Source: Chelatococcus sp. HY11
Lineage (GTDB): Bacteria > Pseudomonadota > Alphaproteobacteria > Rhizobiales > Beijerinckiaceae
DNA length: 64,000 nt
Reading direction: 5' to 3'
Assembly: GCF_018398335.1 (NCBI RefSeq)
Contig: NZ_JAHBRX010000002.1
Coordinates: forward strand, 1,736,001-1,800,000
Part shown: positions 43,688 to 52,064 of the stretch, piece by piece
How positions within the stretch are numbered: the first letter of the stretch is position 1
How the letters are laid out: each line of letters starts with the position of its first letter
Program-made: the position numbers and the translations under genes
The notes under the pieces: generated by a model
What the model saw: the letters and a program-made list of their open reading frames with translations, nothing else
Told to the model about the DNA's origin: nothing
Databases searched by the model: none

Positions 43688-44488
43688 TCAAGATCTGCGT
43701 GGCGTATCCAATGTCCCGATGGGTGGCACGCTCGTCGTTGCATTTGATGTCGACTTGTCGCGAACACGGCGCGCGGACCGCTTTTCCATAGCACCCATGG
43801 AAAAATCCGAGCGCTTCAGGGCCGCCTGCCCGACAAAATGTTCAAAGGCATCGATATCGCGAAGCAGTTCCGCACTGGCTCGGCTCGCGTCGCCAGCCCT
43901 GAGCGCGGCAACGAGATCGGCTCGCGATGCCGGATGATACTTGTCCTCACCGGTCTCGAGGAAGGCGAGAACACGGGTGCAATGGTCCCAAACCTCCGTG
44001 AGCCATTTGCGCTGGAAGACCCCGCTGTCGATGGCGATGACGTCCATGATCTGGCGATCGGTGACGCGCGCGGTCGTGATGGCCTGCAAGTCTTCCCTGC
44101 CTGCGAGCGCGACATCGAGCATCACGAGCGATTCAAGGCGGGATATTTCGGCGGTCGAAAGCTTGCGTTTAGCCAGCATTGGCTCGATCTGGCGCCGCGC
44201 CGCAATGAGGCTGCTGATCAAAGCCCCGGTTATCGGCGCGGCGCGCCAACCCTGACGCGGCAGGGGCGTCACGAGGCCTTCTCCCGCAAGGCCAGCGAGC
44301 GCCCCACGGATGCTCGCTCGCCCCAACCTGTAACGGAGCTCGACTTCGACCTCGGAAAAGGCGGAGCCCGGCACGATGTCACAGGTCAGAAGGGCGTGGC
44401 GGAGTACCTGTCCGGCAACTGCGTTCTTGGTCGCAGGCCCGGGAGGTGCCGTGGTCAGAAACGGAGACGATCGGTCAAGCATATGCAT
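43688..44488 (-). CDS. GntR family transcriptional regulator, first gene of the peptide operon
   Basis: This protein of about 266 residues has a GntR wHTH at residues 20-85 (NAVAGQVLRHALLTCDIVPG, FSEVEVELRYRLGRASIRGA) and an FCD-like helical ligand domain (RRQIEPMLAKRKLSTAEISR, DVIAIDSGVFQRKWLTEVWD, RADLVAALRAGDASRASAEL). The start is set at MHMLDRSSPF (ATG 44488) because an upstream in-frame start at 44536 would fall inside two perfect operator palindromes. It precedes the binding-protein genes by 35 bases, so it likely regulates its own operon. Confidence 0.88.
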   Translation of the reverse strand: MHMLDRSSPFLTTAPPGPATKNAVAGQVLRHALLTCDIVPGSAFSEVEVELRYRLGRASIRGALAGLAGEGLVTPLPRQGWRAAPITGALISSLIAARRQIEPMLAKRKLSTAEISRLESLVMLDVALAGREDLQAITTARVTDRQIMDVIAIDSGVFQRKWLTEVWDHCTRVLAFLETGEDKYHPASRADLVAALRAGDASRASAELLRDIDAFEHFVGQAALKRSDFSMGAMEKRSARRVRDKSTSNATTSVPPIGTLDTPRRS

Positions 44489-44500
44489 AGCTGAGCACAG

Positions 44501-44540
44501 CTTGTGAGATCTCACAAGAGATTTGTGAGATCTCACAAAT
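44501..44540. promoter_or_regulatory. Two perfect GntR operators in tandem
   Basis: CTTGTGAGATCTCACAAG (44501-44518) and ATTTGTGAGATCTCACAAAT (44521-44540) are perfect palindromes sharing TTGTGAGATCTCACAA. Their centres are 21 bases apart, two helical turns. The array ends 12 bases before the GntR start, so it is likely autoregulatory and controls the whole peptide operon. Confidence 0.85.
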
Positions 44541-44711
44541 TGGCAGGCGCGTTTGTGCTCAAGATGGCGGGAGCTTTCCGCATCCTCGCGTTGAGCTAGG
44601 AAAGCGCGATGTGTGTTGCCGTCATGAAAAAGGAGGCGCGGAAGGCGCGATCTGACGTGGCCCGCTCACGCGACCGCCTGTCGTTCCAGGAAGGGCCCGG
44701 AGCGCCGCGCT

Positions 44712-45413
44712 CTATGCCAGATAAGGGTCCATGCCGTGGCGAATATGGTCGCCGAGTGCCTGCTTCGCGGCGGCGAGGTCGCGCCTGCGCAAAGCCTCGA
44801 CGATGGTGTCGTGTTCGCTCACGATCATATCCAGATTGTCGGGACCGCGCCCGAACAGCGTCTGGGCGACACGCTGATGATAACCCAGCGTGCTGTAGGC
44901 CTCGTCGATGAACGGATTCTGGGCGAGCCCGACGATCAGCCGGTGGAAATGGGCATTGCGATCGATGAAGTCGCGAAAGCTCGCGAACTCCGGGCCATAG
45001 TCGCCGTTGCGAATGGTCGCATTGATGGCGGCGAGCTGTTCGACGAGTGCGTCGGTGAGGTTGGCGAAGCCTTGCTCGAGCGCCCCCAGTTCCACGACGA
45101 GCCGTGCCTCGAAGAGCTTGCGCATCTCGAAGCCCTCGGGGGCCGGGGCGACACGATAGCCCTTGTTCGATTCATGAGTGACCAGCCGTTCGACCTTGAG
45201 ACGGGCGAGCGCCTCCCGCACGGGAATGAGGCTGACGCCGAATTCGGCCGCGAGCTTGTCGATGATGATGCGCTCCCCCGCCGCCATCAACCTGTCCGTG
45301 ATGCGACGATGCAGTTCGTCGTGGATCTGGTCGACGAGATTGGAGCGCTGCAGATCGCTCCGGCCGGGTCGGTCGGAAGGGGGCAAAGCGGGCTCGCGTA
45401 TGGGCTCCATCAT
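44712..45413 (-). CDS. GntR family transcriptional regulator, FCD domain
   Basis: This 233-residue regulator has a wHTH at residues 25-92 (LVDQIHDELHRRITDRLMAA, KLAAEFGVSLIPVREALARL) and an FCD domain with the expected acidic/His metal residues (EARLVVELGALEQGF, NAHFHRLIVGLAQNPFIDEA, EHDTIVEALRRRDLAAAKQA). It is divergent from the CaiB-type gene at 45661 and probably binds the 27-base inverted repeat at 45609-45635. The ligand is probably an organic acid imported by the TRAP system. Confidence 0.92.
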   Translation of the reverse strand: MMEPIREPALPPSDRPGRSDLQRSNLVDQIHDELHRRITDRLMAAGERIIIDKLAAEFGVSLIPVREALARLKVERLVTHESNKGYRVAPAPEGFEMRKLFEARLVVELGALEQGFANLTDALVEQLAAINATIRNGDYGPEFASFRDFIDRNAHFHRLIVGLAQNPFIDEAYSTLGYHQRVAQTLFGRGPDNLDMIVSEHDTIVEALRRRDLAAAKQALGDHIRHGMDPYLA

Positions 45414-45608
45414 CGTGACCTTTATAGCCTTTGGCCGATTCTCGAAAGCGGAAAGCCGACAGGGCCGCGCGAACCGTCGGGGGCGGGTCCAACGTCTTCG
45501 CTAGGTCCAAGCCGTCTCTGATCCAAGCCGTCTCCCGTTCATGCCGTCTCCCGTTCATGCCTTCGCCGGGGATAGACCGGGATAACGCGCCTTTTGCCGC
45601 TTGCGATC

Positions 45609-45635
45609 ATAGATCATATATGATTTATGATCTAT
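45609..45635. promoter_or_regulatory. Operator inverted repeat between GntR/FCD and CaiB-type genes
   Basis: ATAGATCATA (45609-45618) and TATGATCTAT (45626-45635) are perfect inverted arms around TATGATT. An ATG at 45634 overlaps the right arm, which argues that the CoA-transferase starts at GTG 45661 instead. Confidence 0.75.
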
Positions 45636-45660
45636 GGATTGTTTAACCAGGCAGGTGCCC

Positions 45661-46872
45661 GTGTCCGCCGCAGCTCATTCCTCCAGTTCCGTCCTCAAGG
45701 GTGTCAGAGTGCTCGATTTGACGATTGCCATGGCGGGCCCATTGGCAACGTCACGCATGAGCGATCTTGGCGCCGACGTTATCAAGATCGAATCCCCGAC
45801 CGGGGATTTCTCCCGGCAGTGGCCGATCGACGGCTATTGGCACGGTGAGGAATCGAGCGCCTTCCTCATGCTCAATCGCGGCAAGCGTGGCATTTGCCTC
45901 GACCTGAAGCAGCCGTCGTCCCAGGAGGTTTTGCATCGGCTCGTCGCCCAGTCCGATATTCTGGTGCAGAATTTCCGGCCGCGCGTCGCCGCAAAACTCG
46001 GCATCGATTTCGCCACGCTCAATCGCATCAACCCAAAGCTGGTCTATGTGGCCATCAGCGGTTACGGCGACGAGGGGCCGATGGTCGACAGGCCGGGCCA
46101 GGACCTTCTGGTACAGTCATTCTCAGGGCTAGCCTTTAACGCGGGCACCGACGACGGCCTGCCCCATCCCTCTCCGGTCTATATGGTCGATACCTCAGCC
46201 TCGCATCTGGCGACGGAGGCGGCGCTGTCCGGCTATATCGAGGCCCAGCGCACGGGCAAGGGGCGCGAATTCAAGGTGTCGCTGCTCGCCGCCGCGCTGG
46301 AGATCCAGATCCAGGAGATCTCCACTTTTCTCAACACCGGGCGTCTGGCACCACGGTCCGAACGGCCTTTCGCCAGCGTGTACATGGAGCCGCCCTACGG
46401 CATCTACCGGACCGCGGATGGCTTCCTCGCGATCGCGCAGGCACGCTTTCCGGCACTTGCCGATGCCTTCGGGGATCCGGAACTCGCCGGGCTCGGCGAG
46501 GAAGCGCCGCCCCATGCGGATGTCGAGGCGCGCCGCCGCTGGCGTGACAAGGCGGCGAGCCATGTCGCGCGGCATGTCGCTAAATATACGACGGAAGAGC
46601 TGATCAGCCGGCTGACCCCGCTCGATATCTGGGTCAATCCGGTGCAGAGCTACGCGGACCTCGCACAGCATGAGCAGTTCCGCCCCTTTGTCACGGAGAT
46701 CGACCATGCCGGCGGCCCGTATCGCACCCTGGCCCCGGCGATCGACACCGGCGAGACACGTACGCTCAGGACTGCCCCGCGCCTCGGCGAGCACACTGAC
46801 GAAGTGCTGGCGGAACTCGGCTTTGACGACAGCGCGCGTCAGGCGCTGCACACGACGGGAGCGGCCCGATGA
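45661..46872 (+). CDS. CaiB/BaiF (family III) CoA-transferase
   Basis: This protein of about 403 residues transfers CoA between carboxylic acids. Motifs include VLDLTIAMAGPLATSRMSDL near residue 18, GADVIKIESPTGDF, MLNRGKRGICLDLKQPSSQE near 74, the active-site Asp region RPGQDLLVQSFSGLAFNAGT near 151, and the C-terminal LGEHTDEVLAELGF. GTG 45661 is preferred because AGGCAGG precedes it; ATG 45634 falls in the operator. It is first of a + strand operon, overlapping the enoyl-CoA hydratase by 4 bases. Confidence 0.92.
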   Translation: MSAAAHSSSSVLKGVRVLDLTIAMAGPLATSRMSDLGADVIKIESPTGDFSRQWPIDGYWHGEESSAFLMLNRGKRGICLDLKQPSSQEVLHRLVAQSDILVQNFRPRVAAKLGIDFATLNRINPKLVYVAISGYGDEGPMVDRPGQDLLVQSFSGLAFNAGTDDGLPHPSPVYMVDTSASHLATEAALSGYIEAQRTGKGREFKVSLLAAALEIQIQEISTFLNTGRLAPRSERPFASVYMEPPYGIYRTADGFLAIAQARFPALADAFGDPELAGLGEEAPPHADVEARRRWRDKAASHVARHVAKYTTEELISRLTPLDIWVNPVQSYADLAQHEQFRPFVTEIDHAGGPYRTLAPAIDTGETRTLRTAPRLGEHTDEVLAELGFDDSARQALHTTGAAR

Positions 46873-47624
46873 AGGCGGACATATATATTGAGCAGGACGG
46901 GCATGTGGCTGAACTCGTGCTTAACCGGCCGGCCAAGTTGAACACCATGACGCCGGCGATGTTCAAGCTGTTGCGCGAATTGAGCCAGGAGATCAACCAG
47001 ACGCGCTCCATCCACGTCGTCGTCCTGAGGGGGGAGGGCGAGCGGGCCTTCTGTGCCGGCACCGACATCAACACGCTCAAGGAATACGAGGACTTCTGGG
47101 ATTGGCGCAACCGCGTCGACTATGTCACCCAGATCCGCGCCATTCGGCAGCCGGTCATTGCCGTTCTGCGCGGCTGGGCGCTCGGCGGCGGCCATGAACT
47201 CGCGGTCGCCTCCGACATTCGCATCGCCGCGCGCAGCGCGGTTCTCGGCTCGCCGGAAATCGGGCTGGGCTGGGTGGGGGCCGGCGGGACATCCCAGTAT
47301 CTGCCACGCCTGATCGGCTACGGCCAGGCCATGCGGATTTTGCTGACGGGCCAGCGGATCACCGCCGAGGAGGCCCTGCGGATCGGCCTCGTCGAGGAAG
47401 TGGTGGAGGATGACGAGGTTCTGCCGCGGGCCCGCGAACTCGCCAAGCAGATCGCCAGCTATTCGCCCGTTGCCACCCAGGCGACAAAGGCTGCCGTGCG
47501 GGCCGGCATGAACGGCAATCTCGATCTTGGCCTTCAGATCGAGAACGAGCTGATGGCGCTGTGCTTCGCCGCCGGTAACGACAAGGCGGGGGCGCAAATG
47601 TTCAACGCGCGCAAGACGCCGTGA
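46869..47624 (+). CDS. Enoyl-CoA hydratase/isomerase family protein
   Basis: This 251-residue crotonase-fold enzyme has the oxyanion-hole region GEGERAFCAGTDINTLKEY near residue 57 and the two catalytic Glu positions in WALGGGHELAVASDI and GSPEIGLGWVGAGGTSQYLP. It starts with an ATGA overlap to the CoA-transferase and ends in a TGATG junction to the next gene. Such an enzyme would hydrate or isomerise the CoA ester formed by the transferase. Substrate is unknown. Confidence 0.93.
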   Translation: MKADIYIEQDGHVAELVLNRPAKLNTMTPAMFKLLRELSQEINQTRSIHVVVLRGEGERAFCAGTDINTLKEYEDFWDWRNRVDYVTQIRAIRQPVIAVLRGWALGGGHELAVASDIRIAARSAVLGSPEIGLGWVGAGGTSQYLPRLIGYGQAMRILLTGQRITAEEALRIGLVEEVVEDDEVLPRARELAKQIASYSPVATQATKAAVRAGMNGNLDLGLQIENELMALCFAAGNDKAGAQMFNARKTP

Positions 47625-48832
47625 TGGGGGCAGGCATGGCGGATGAGGGAAGCCTGTCACATCAGCCGCTGCGCGGGATCACCTGGGGTCATCGGCGCGC
47701 GATCGACCCGTTGGTCGAGGCGAGCCGCGTGTTTGCCGCGCGGCACGGGGGCCGGGGCGTCGAATGGGCGGTTCGCGATCTCAGGGCGTTTGAGCACCAG
47801 CCGCTCGCCGAGGCCATCCGCGATTGCGATCTCCTGGTGTTCGATCATCCCTTCATCGGGGAAATTGCGGGCTCGGGCTTGTTTCTTCCGCTCGATGACG
47901 TGCTGGCGCGGGTTCCCGGCGGCACGGCTGAGGCGACTTACGCCGGGCCGTCGCTGAGAAGCTACCGCTGGCGAGGGAAGGTCTGGGGGGCGCCGGTCGA
48001 TGCGGCGACCATGAACGCGATTTACCGTCCGGACCTGCTCCGGTCGTTGGACTGTCCCGTTCCCCAGCGGTGGGAGGAGGTGATCGCGCTGGGCCGCGCC
48101 GCGCGCCGACAAGGGCTTTGGCTCGGCCTCGCCAATGGCGATCACCACGGCTTTCTGGCGGCCGGCACGCTGATGCACAACCGGGGCGCGCCTTGGACGG
48201 CGACGCCTGAAGGTGGCCTCGTCTTCGATCTGGATGCGTTCGCGCAGGCGCTCGATGCTCTTGATGAAGTCCTGGGCTATGCTCATCCCGACAGTGGACA
48301 TTTCAACTCCATCGCCTTGCATGACGCGATGACGACCCGGGATGATCTTGCGTATTGTCCGCTGACCTATGGCTACGCCACCTATGGCGAAGCTGATTTC
48401 GGCCAAAGACGTCTGGCGTTCGGCCCTTTCCCCGGGCTTGATGCGCCGCTATGCGCGGGGACATTGGTTGGCGGCGCGGCCGTCGGTATAACGGCGCATT
48501 GCGCCGATCCCGAAGCCGCGAGAGCCTATGTCGCCTTCCTCCTGCAAAGCGAAACGCAAGATGGCATTTTCGCCAGCCATCACGGCCAGCCGGCGACGAT
48601 GTCGGCGTGGTCGGACGGCGCGATCGATCAAGCCTTCAACGGCTATTTTTCAGCGGTGGGAGAGACGTTGCAGCACGCCGCGATCCGCCCCCGCTTCAGA
48701 GGCTTCGGCCGATTTGAAAAGCAGGCCGGCCACCATGTCGGTTCCTACCTGAGAAAGGAGACGACGCGGTCGGCATTGCTGGCGGCGATGCGTGACCTCG
48801 TGGGCGCGACGCAGGCTCAGGCTGTGGCCTGA
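47624..48832 (+). CDS. Binding-protein-like (SBP_bac_1 fold) protein without signal peptide
   Basis: This 402-residue protein resembles sugar-type extracellular binding proteins: ITWGHRRAIDPLVEASRVFA near residue 19, CDLLVFDHPFIGEIAGSGLF near 67, GKVWGAPVDAATMNAIYRPD near 117, and a DPEAARAYVAFLLQSETQDG near 308. No signal peptide is present, so it is probably cytoplasmic. It is coupled to the enoyl-CoA hydratase by TGATG. I recall similar proteins beside CaiB/BaiF and crotonase genes in other proteobacteria, with unknown role. It may be a metabolite sensor or a repurposed binding fold. ATG 47636 is an alternative start. Confidence 0.82.
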   Translation: MGAGMADEGSLSHQPLRGITWGHRRAIDPLVEASRVFAARHGGRGVEWAVRDLRAFEHQPLAEAIRDCDLLVFDHPFIGEIAGSGLFLPLDDVLARVPGGTAEATYAGPSLRSYRWRGKVWGAPVDAATMNAIYRPDLLRSLDCPVPQRWEEVIALGRAARRQGLWLGLANGDHHGFLAAGTLMHNRGAPWTATPEGGLVFDLDAFAQALDALDEVLGYAHPDSGHFNSIALHDAMTTRDDLAYCPLTYGYATYGEADFGQRRLAFGPFPGLDAPLCAGTLVGGAAVGITAHCADPEAARAYVAFLLQSETQDGIFASHHGQPATMSAWSDGAIDQAFNGYFSAVGETLQHAAIRPRFRGFGRFEKQAGHHVGSYLRKETTRSALLAAMRDLVGATQAQAVA

Positions 48833-49057
48833 GCTCCGCCGGGCCGTGGCGCTGCAAGGGTGTGTGGAAGCGGAGACAGCGTCTCCCAAGATGATGAGAT
48901 CGGTCGAACGGACCGGCGAATATTCAATCTGGCAGCGCGGCAAGCCTCGGGACAAGCCCGTCTCAGGGGCGGGCGGGCTGCTTCTGCCCAGTGAGGCCGG
49001 CGACCGCCATATCATTGGTATCAGGTCGCCCTTGCTGAAGGAATTCGGGAGGGTCAC

Positions 49058-50047
49058 GTGAAATTATTCAAGAAGCTGGTTGGAGTTGGTATTGCCGCGG
49101 CAGCGCTCGCAATGGCCTTGCCCGCACAGGCTCAGACGGTCCTGCGTATCGGCACGGGCCAGGCCGCGGCGGAGCTGCAGAACGTCATCCTGCAGGAGGT
49201 CGCGGCGCGGGTGAAGGAGCGCACGGGCGGCAAGCTTGTGCTCGAACTCTTCCCCGGCGGGCAGCTTGGCAGCGAGCGCGATGTGCACGAACAGGTGAAG
49301 ATGGGCGCGCCGATCATAACGATCGTCGATTCCGGCTATTTTGCCAGCTATGCGACAAAGGATGTCGGAATCCTGTCGGCGCCTTTCGTCTTCAAGGACT
49401 ACGAGGAGGTCACGAAGGTCCTCAAGTCCGATCTTGCCAAGAGCTGGCTTGCCCAGGGTGAGAAAAACGGCATCAAGATGCTCGCGTTCAACTGGTTCTT
49501 CGGTGATCGCCACATCGTGGGCCGCAAAGGCTACCCGAAGGTCAGCGATCTCGCTCATGTTAAGTTCCGGCTCGCCCCAATCCCGATCTACATCGATTCC
49601 TTCAAGGCGCTCGGCGTTTCGCCCGTGACGCTTGATTTCGCCGAGGTCTACAGCGCCCTCCAGCAGGGCGTGGTCGATGCGGCGGAAGGCCCGACGGGTT
49701 CGATCTACAGCTCGAAACTCTATGAGCCCGCGCCGTTCATCACCAAGACCGGGCACGTCAAGCAGGTTCTCGGGCTCATGATGAACAAGACCGTGTTCGA
49801 CAGCCTTCCCGCCGACCAGCGCACTGTCCTGATCGAGGAAATGGCTGCTGGCGGCGAGCGCTACAGCAAGCAGGGCGCCGAACGCCAGGGTGAGTTGCAG
49901 GCGCAGATGCAGAAGGCCGGCGTGACGATCGTCACCCCCGACATCGAGGGCTACAAGGCAGCCGTCATGCCGATCTACAAGGACTACAAGGACTGGAGCC
50001 CTGGCCTCTTGGACAAGGTCCGCGCCATTGTCGGCGCTCAGATGTAA
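49058..50047 (+). CDS. TRAP transporter substrate-binding protein, DctP family
   Basis: This 329-residue periplasmic protein starts at GTG 49058 behind GGGAGG, with signal peptide MKLFKKLVGVGIAAAALAMA. DctP features are LELFPGGQLGSERDVHEQVK near residue 66, FNWFFGDRHIVGRKG near 146, the carboxylate-binding Arg in HVKFRLAPIPIYIDSFKALG near 170 and the VYSALQQGVVDAAEG stretch near 197. It delivers an organic acid to the DctQM permease that follows. A REP-like doublet separates it from dctQ. Confidence 0.93.
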   Translation: MKLFKKLVGVGIAAAALAMALPAQAQTVLRIGTGQAAAELQNVILQEVAARVKERTGGKLVLELFPGGQLGSERDVHEQVKMGAPIITIVDSGYFASYATKDVGILSAPFVFKDYEEVTKVLKSDLAKSWLAQGEKNGIKMLAFNWFFGDRHIVGRKGYPKVSDLAHVKFRLAPIPIYIDSFKALGVSPVTLDFAEVYSALQQGVVDAAEGPTGSIYSSKLYEPAPFITKTGHVKQVLGLMMNKTVFDSLPADQRTVLIEEMAAGGERYSKQGAERQGELQAQMQKAGVTIVTPDIEGYKAAVMPIYKDYKDWSPGLLDKVRAIVGAQM

Positions 50048-50097
50048 GTGGAACGTGTGTGCATTGTCCGACCCATTGAAGCACCTGCCTTACCGGC

Positions 50098-50201
50098 GTC
50101 ATCCCCGGCCATTCCGATAAGTTGGTCTCTTGCCGGGGATCCCGCATAACAAGGCACGCGCCAGACACATCGCGATGGCCGGGACAAAGCCCGGCCATGA
50201 T
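50098..50201. repeat. REP-like doublet, family B
   Basis: GTCATCCCCGGCCATTCCG, then GCCGGGGATCCCG, and later GCGATGGCCGGGACAAAGCC with CGGCCATGATG. The two half-units match 11183-11268. It lies between dctP and dctQ within one operon, 50 bases after the dctP stop. Confidence 0.72.
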
Positions 50202-50257
50202 GCTTGGGGCTCGGCAATTCCATCAGATCTGAAAGTGCTCAAAGAAGACGGGGTCCC

Positions 50258-50767
50258 ATGTTCGCAAAGCGCTTCGTGCAGTGGGCGGAAAATGTTCTTC
50301 CAGGCTCTCTGCTCGCATTGATGACAGTTCTGGTGATCATCGATGTGCTCTGCCGCTATATCCTCAATGTCAGCTTCGCGGGTTCCGCCGAAGTCGCGAC
50401 CGCGTTATTCGTCTGGCTCGTCTTCCTTGGGAGCGCCGGCGCGGTCCGGAAGTTGCAGCACATAGGCATCGAGGGCTTCTCAGTATTTATCCCGAAGGCG
50501 GGCAAGCCGTGGCTTCACCTTGCGATGTCCGGAGCCATCTTTCTCGTATCGCTGCATATGGTCCGGATCGGCTATAACCTGAGCATGAATTCGTGGGATC
50601 GCGAAATCGATATGGTCAGTGTACCGTATTTTTATGTCTATATAGCAATCCCGATAAGCTTTGCCCTTATTGCGATCCATTCACTCGCCCAAGTCATCGA
50701 TATTTTGCGCAATTGGCAAGAGGCTGAGTGCGTACGGCTCAAGAACTACACCGATCCGGAGGTTTAA
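50258..50767 (+). CDS. TRAP transporter small permease, DctQ family
   Basis: This 169-residue inner-membrane protein starts at MFAKRFVQWAENVLPGSLLA (ATG 50258). Four TM helices are evident (LLALMTVLVIIDVLCRYILN, ATALFVWLVFLGSAGAV, LAMSGAIFLVSLHMVRIGYN, YVYIAIPISFALIAIHSLAQ). The C-terminus ends one base before the DctM start. It pairs with DctM to form the sodium-driven carboxylate importer. No sugar-type domain is present. Confidence 0.9.
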   Translation: MFAKRFVQWAENVLPGSLLALMTVLVIIDVLCRYILNVSFAGSAEVATALFVWLVFLGSAGAVRKLQHIGIEGFSVFIPKAGKPWLHLAMSGAIFLVSLHMVRIGYNLSMNSWDREIDMVSVPYFYVYIAIPISFALIAIHSLAQVIDILRNWQEAECVRLKNYTDPEV

Positions 50768-50768
50768 C

Positions 50769-52046
50769 ATGACGCTCATGCTTATCGGTGTCATGGTCCT
50801 GATCGGCCTTGGCATGCCGATCGCCTTCGCGGTGCTTATTCCTTGCGCCTTGTATTTCGTCGCGGCGGGATTGCCCGAGGCGTTGTTCGCGCAGCGCGTC
50901 GCGAGTGGCACGGCATCGTTTCCCATGCTGGCCATCCCGTTCTTCGTCCTCGCGGGTGAGATCATGCAGCGGGGCGGCATCGCACGGCGCCTCATCGATG
51001 TCGCCCGTGTCTCTGTCGGCCATATGCGCGGTGGGCTGGCCCAGGTCGGCGTGTTGGGCGGAGCCTTGATCAGCGCCGTGTCCGGTTCGGCGACCGCGGA
51101 TACGGCCATTCTCTCCAAGACGGTTTCCCGCGAGATGGTCCGCGAGGGCTATCCGCGCGGCTTCGCGGCCTCGGTGGCCGCGGTTGCCGGCGTCCTCGGC
51201 CCGCTCATCCCGCCCAGCATCATGATGATCCTCTACGGGCTCATGGCCGAGGTGTCGATCGGCCGGCTGTTCATGGCGGGCGTCCTGCCCGGCCTGGTCG
51301 TGGCGGGCGCGCTGATGATCGCCAATCTTCTCGTCATGAAGCAGCACGCCATCGAAATTCCACTCCAGCCAAAAGCGACGGCCGGGGACCTCTGGCAGGC
51401 GGTGAAGCGGGGCTTCTGGGCCTTGATGTTTCCGGTCTTCGTCTGGGTGGGCCTGCGGGGAGGCCTGTTCACGCCAACCGAGCTTGGCGCCTTCGTCGCC
51501 CTTTACTGCCTGGTTATTAGCGTCTTCGTGTACAAGGAGCTGAAGCTCGAGGAACTGCCGGCGATCTTCCAGGAATCGGCGCTTCTCACGGCGATCATCA
51601 TGTTTATCCTGGCTTCGAGCACAGGGCTCAACTATGCGATTGCCTGGGAGAGGCTGCCGCAAGCCATCGCGAACTGGTTCCTGAGCGCCAGCGACAACAA
51701 GTTCGTCATCCTGATGATCATCAACGTGGTGCTGCGTCTGCTCGGCCTCGCTCTGGAGGGCCCGCCTCTGTTAATCATTCTGACGCCGATCCTGGTGCCG
51801 CTGATGACGGGCCTCGGCGTCGACCTCGTGCATTTCGGCGTCATCCTGGTCTTCAATCTGACGCTGGGCGCGCTGACGCCGCCGGTGGCAACGCTGATCT
51901 TCGTGGCGAGTACAATCGTTGGATGCACGTCGTCGGAATTCATGCGCTACTTCTGGCTCATCTTCGGAATGTTGCTCGTTTCGCTCCTGCTGATCACTTA
52001 TGTACCTGCGATCAGCCTGTTCCTGCCGAACCTGATCTACGGTTGA
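50769..52046 (+). CDS. TRAP transporter large permease, DctM family
   Basis: This 425-residue inner-membrane protein has about 12 TM helices. DctM motifs: MLAIPFFVLAGEIMQRGGIA near residue 57, GGALISAVSGSATADTAILS near 96, and GVLGPLIPPSIMMILYGLMA near 138. CCGGAGG within the end of dctQ is the ribosome site for ATG 50769. It couples substrate uptake from the DctP protein to the ion gradient. Confidence 0.94.
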   Translation: MTLMLIGVMVLIGLGMPIAFAVLIPCALYFVAAGLPEALFAQRVASGTASFPMLAIPFFVLAGEIMQRGGIARRLIDVARVSVGHMRGGLAQVGVLGGALISAVSGSATADTAILSKTVSREMVREGYPRGFAASVAAVAGVLGPLIPPSIMMILYGLMAEVSIGRLFMAGVLPGLVVAGALMIANLLVMKQHAIEIPLQPKATAGDLWQAVKRGFWALMFPVFVWVGLRGGLFTPTELGAFVALYCLVISVFVYKELKLEELPAIFQESALLTAIIMFILASSTGLNYAIAWERLPQAIANWFLSASDNKFVILMIINVVLRLLGLALEGPPLLIILTPILVPLMTGLGVDLVHFGVILVFNLTLGALTPPVATLIFVASTIVGCTSSEFMRYFWLIFGMLLVSLLLITYVPAISLFLPNLIYG

Positions 52047-52064
52047 GCGGCCCGTCGGATCCGG

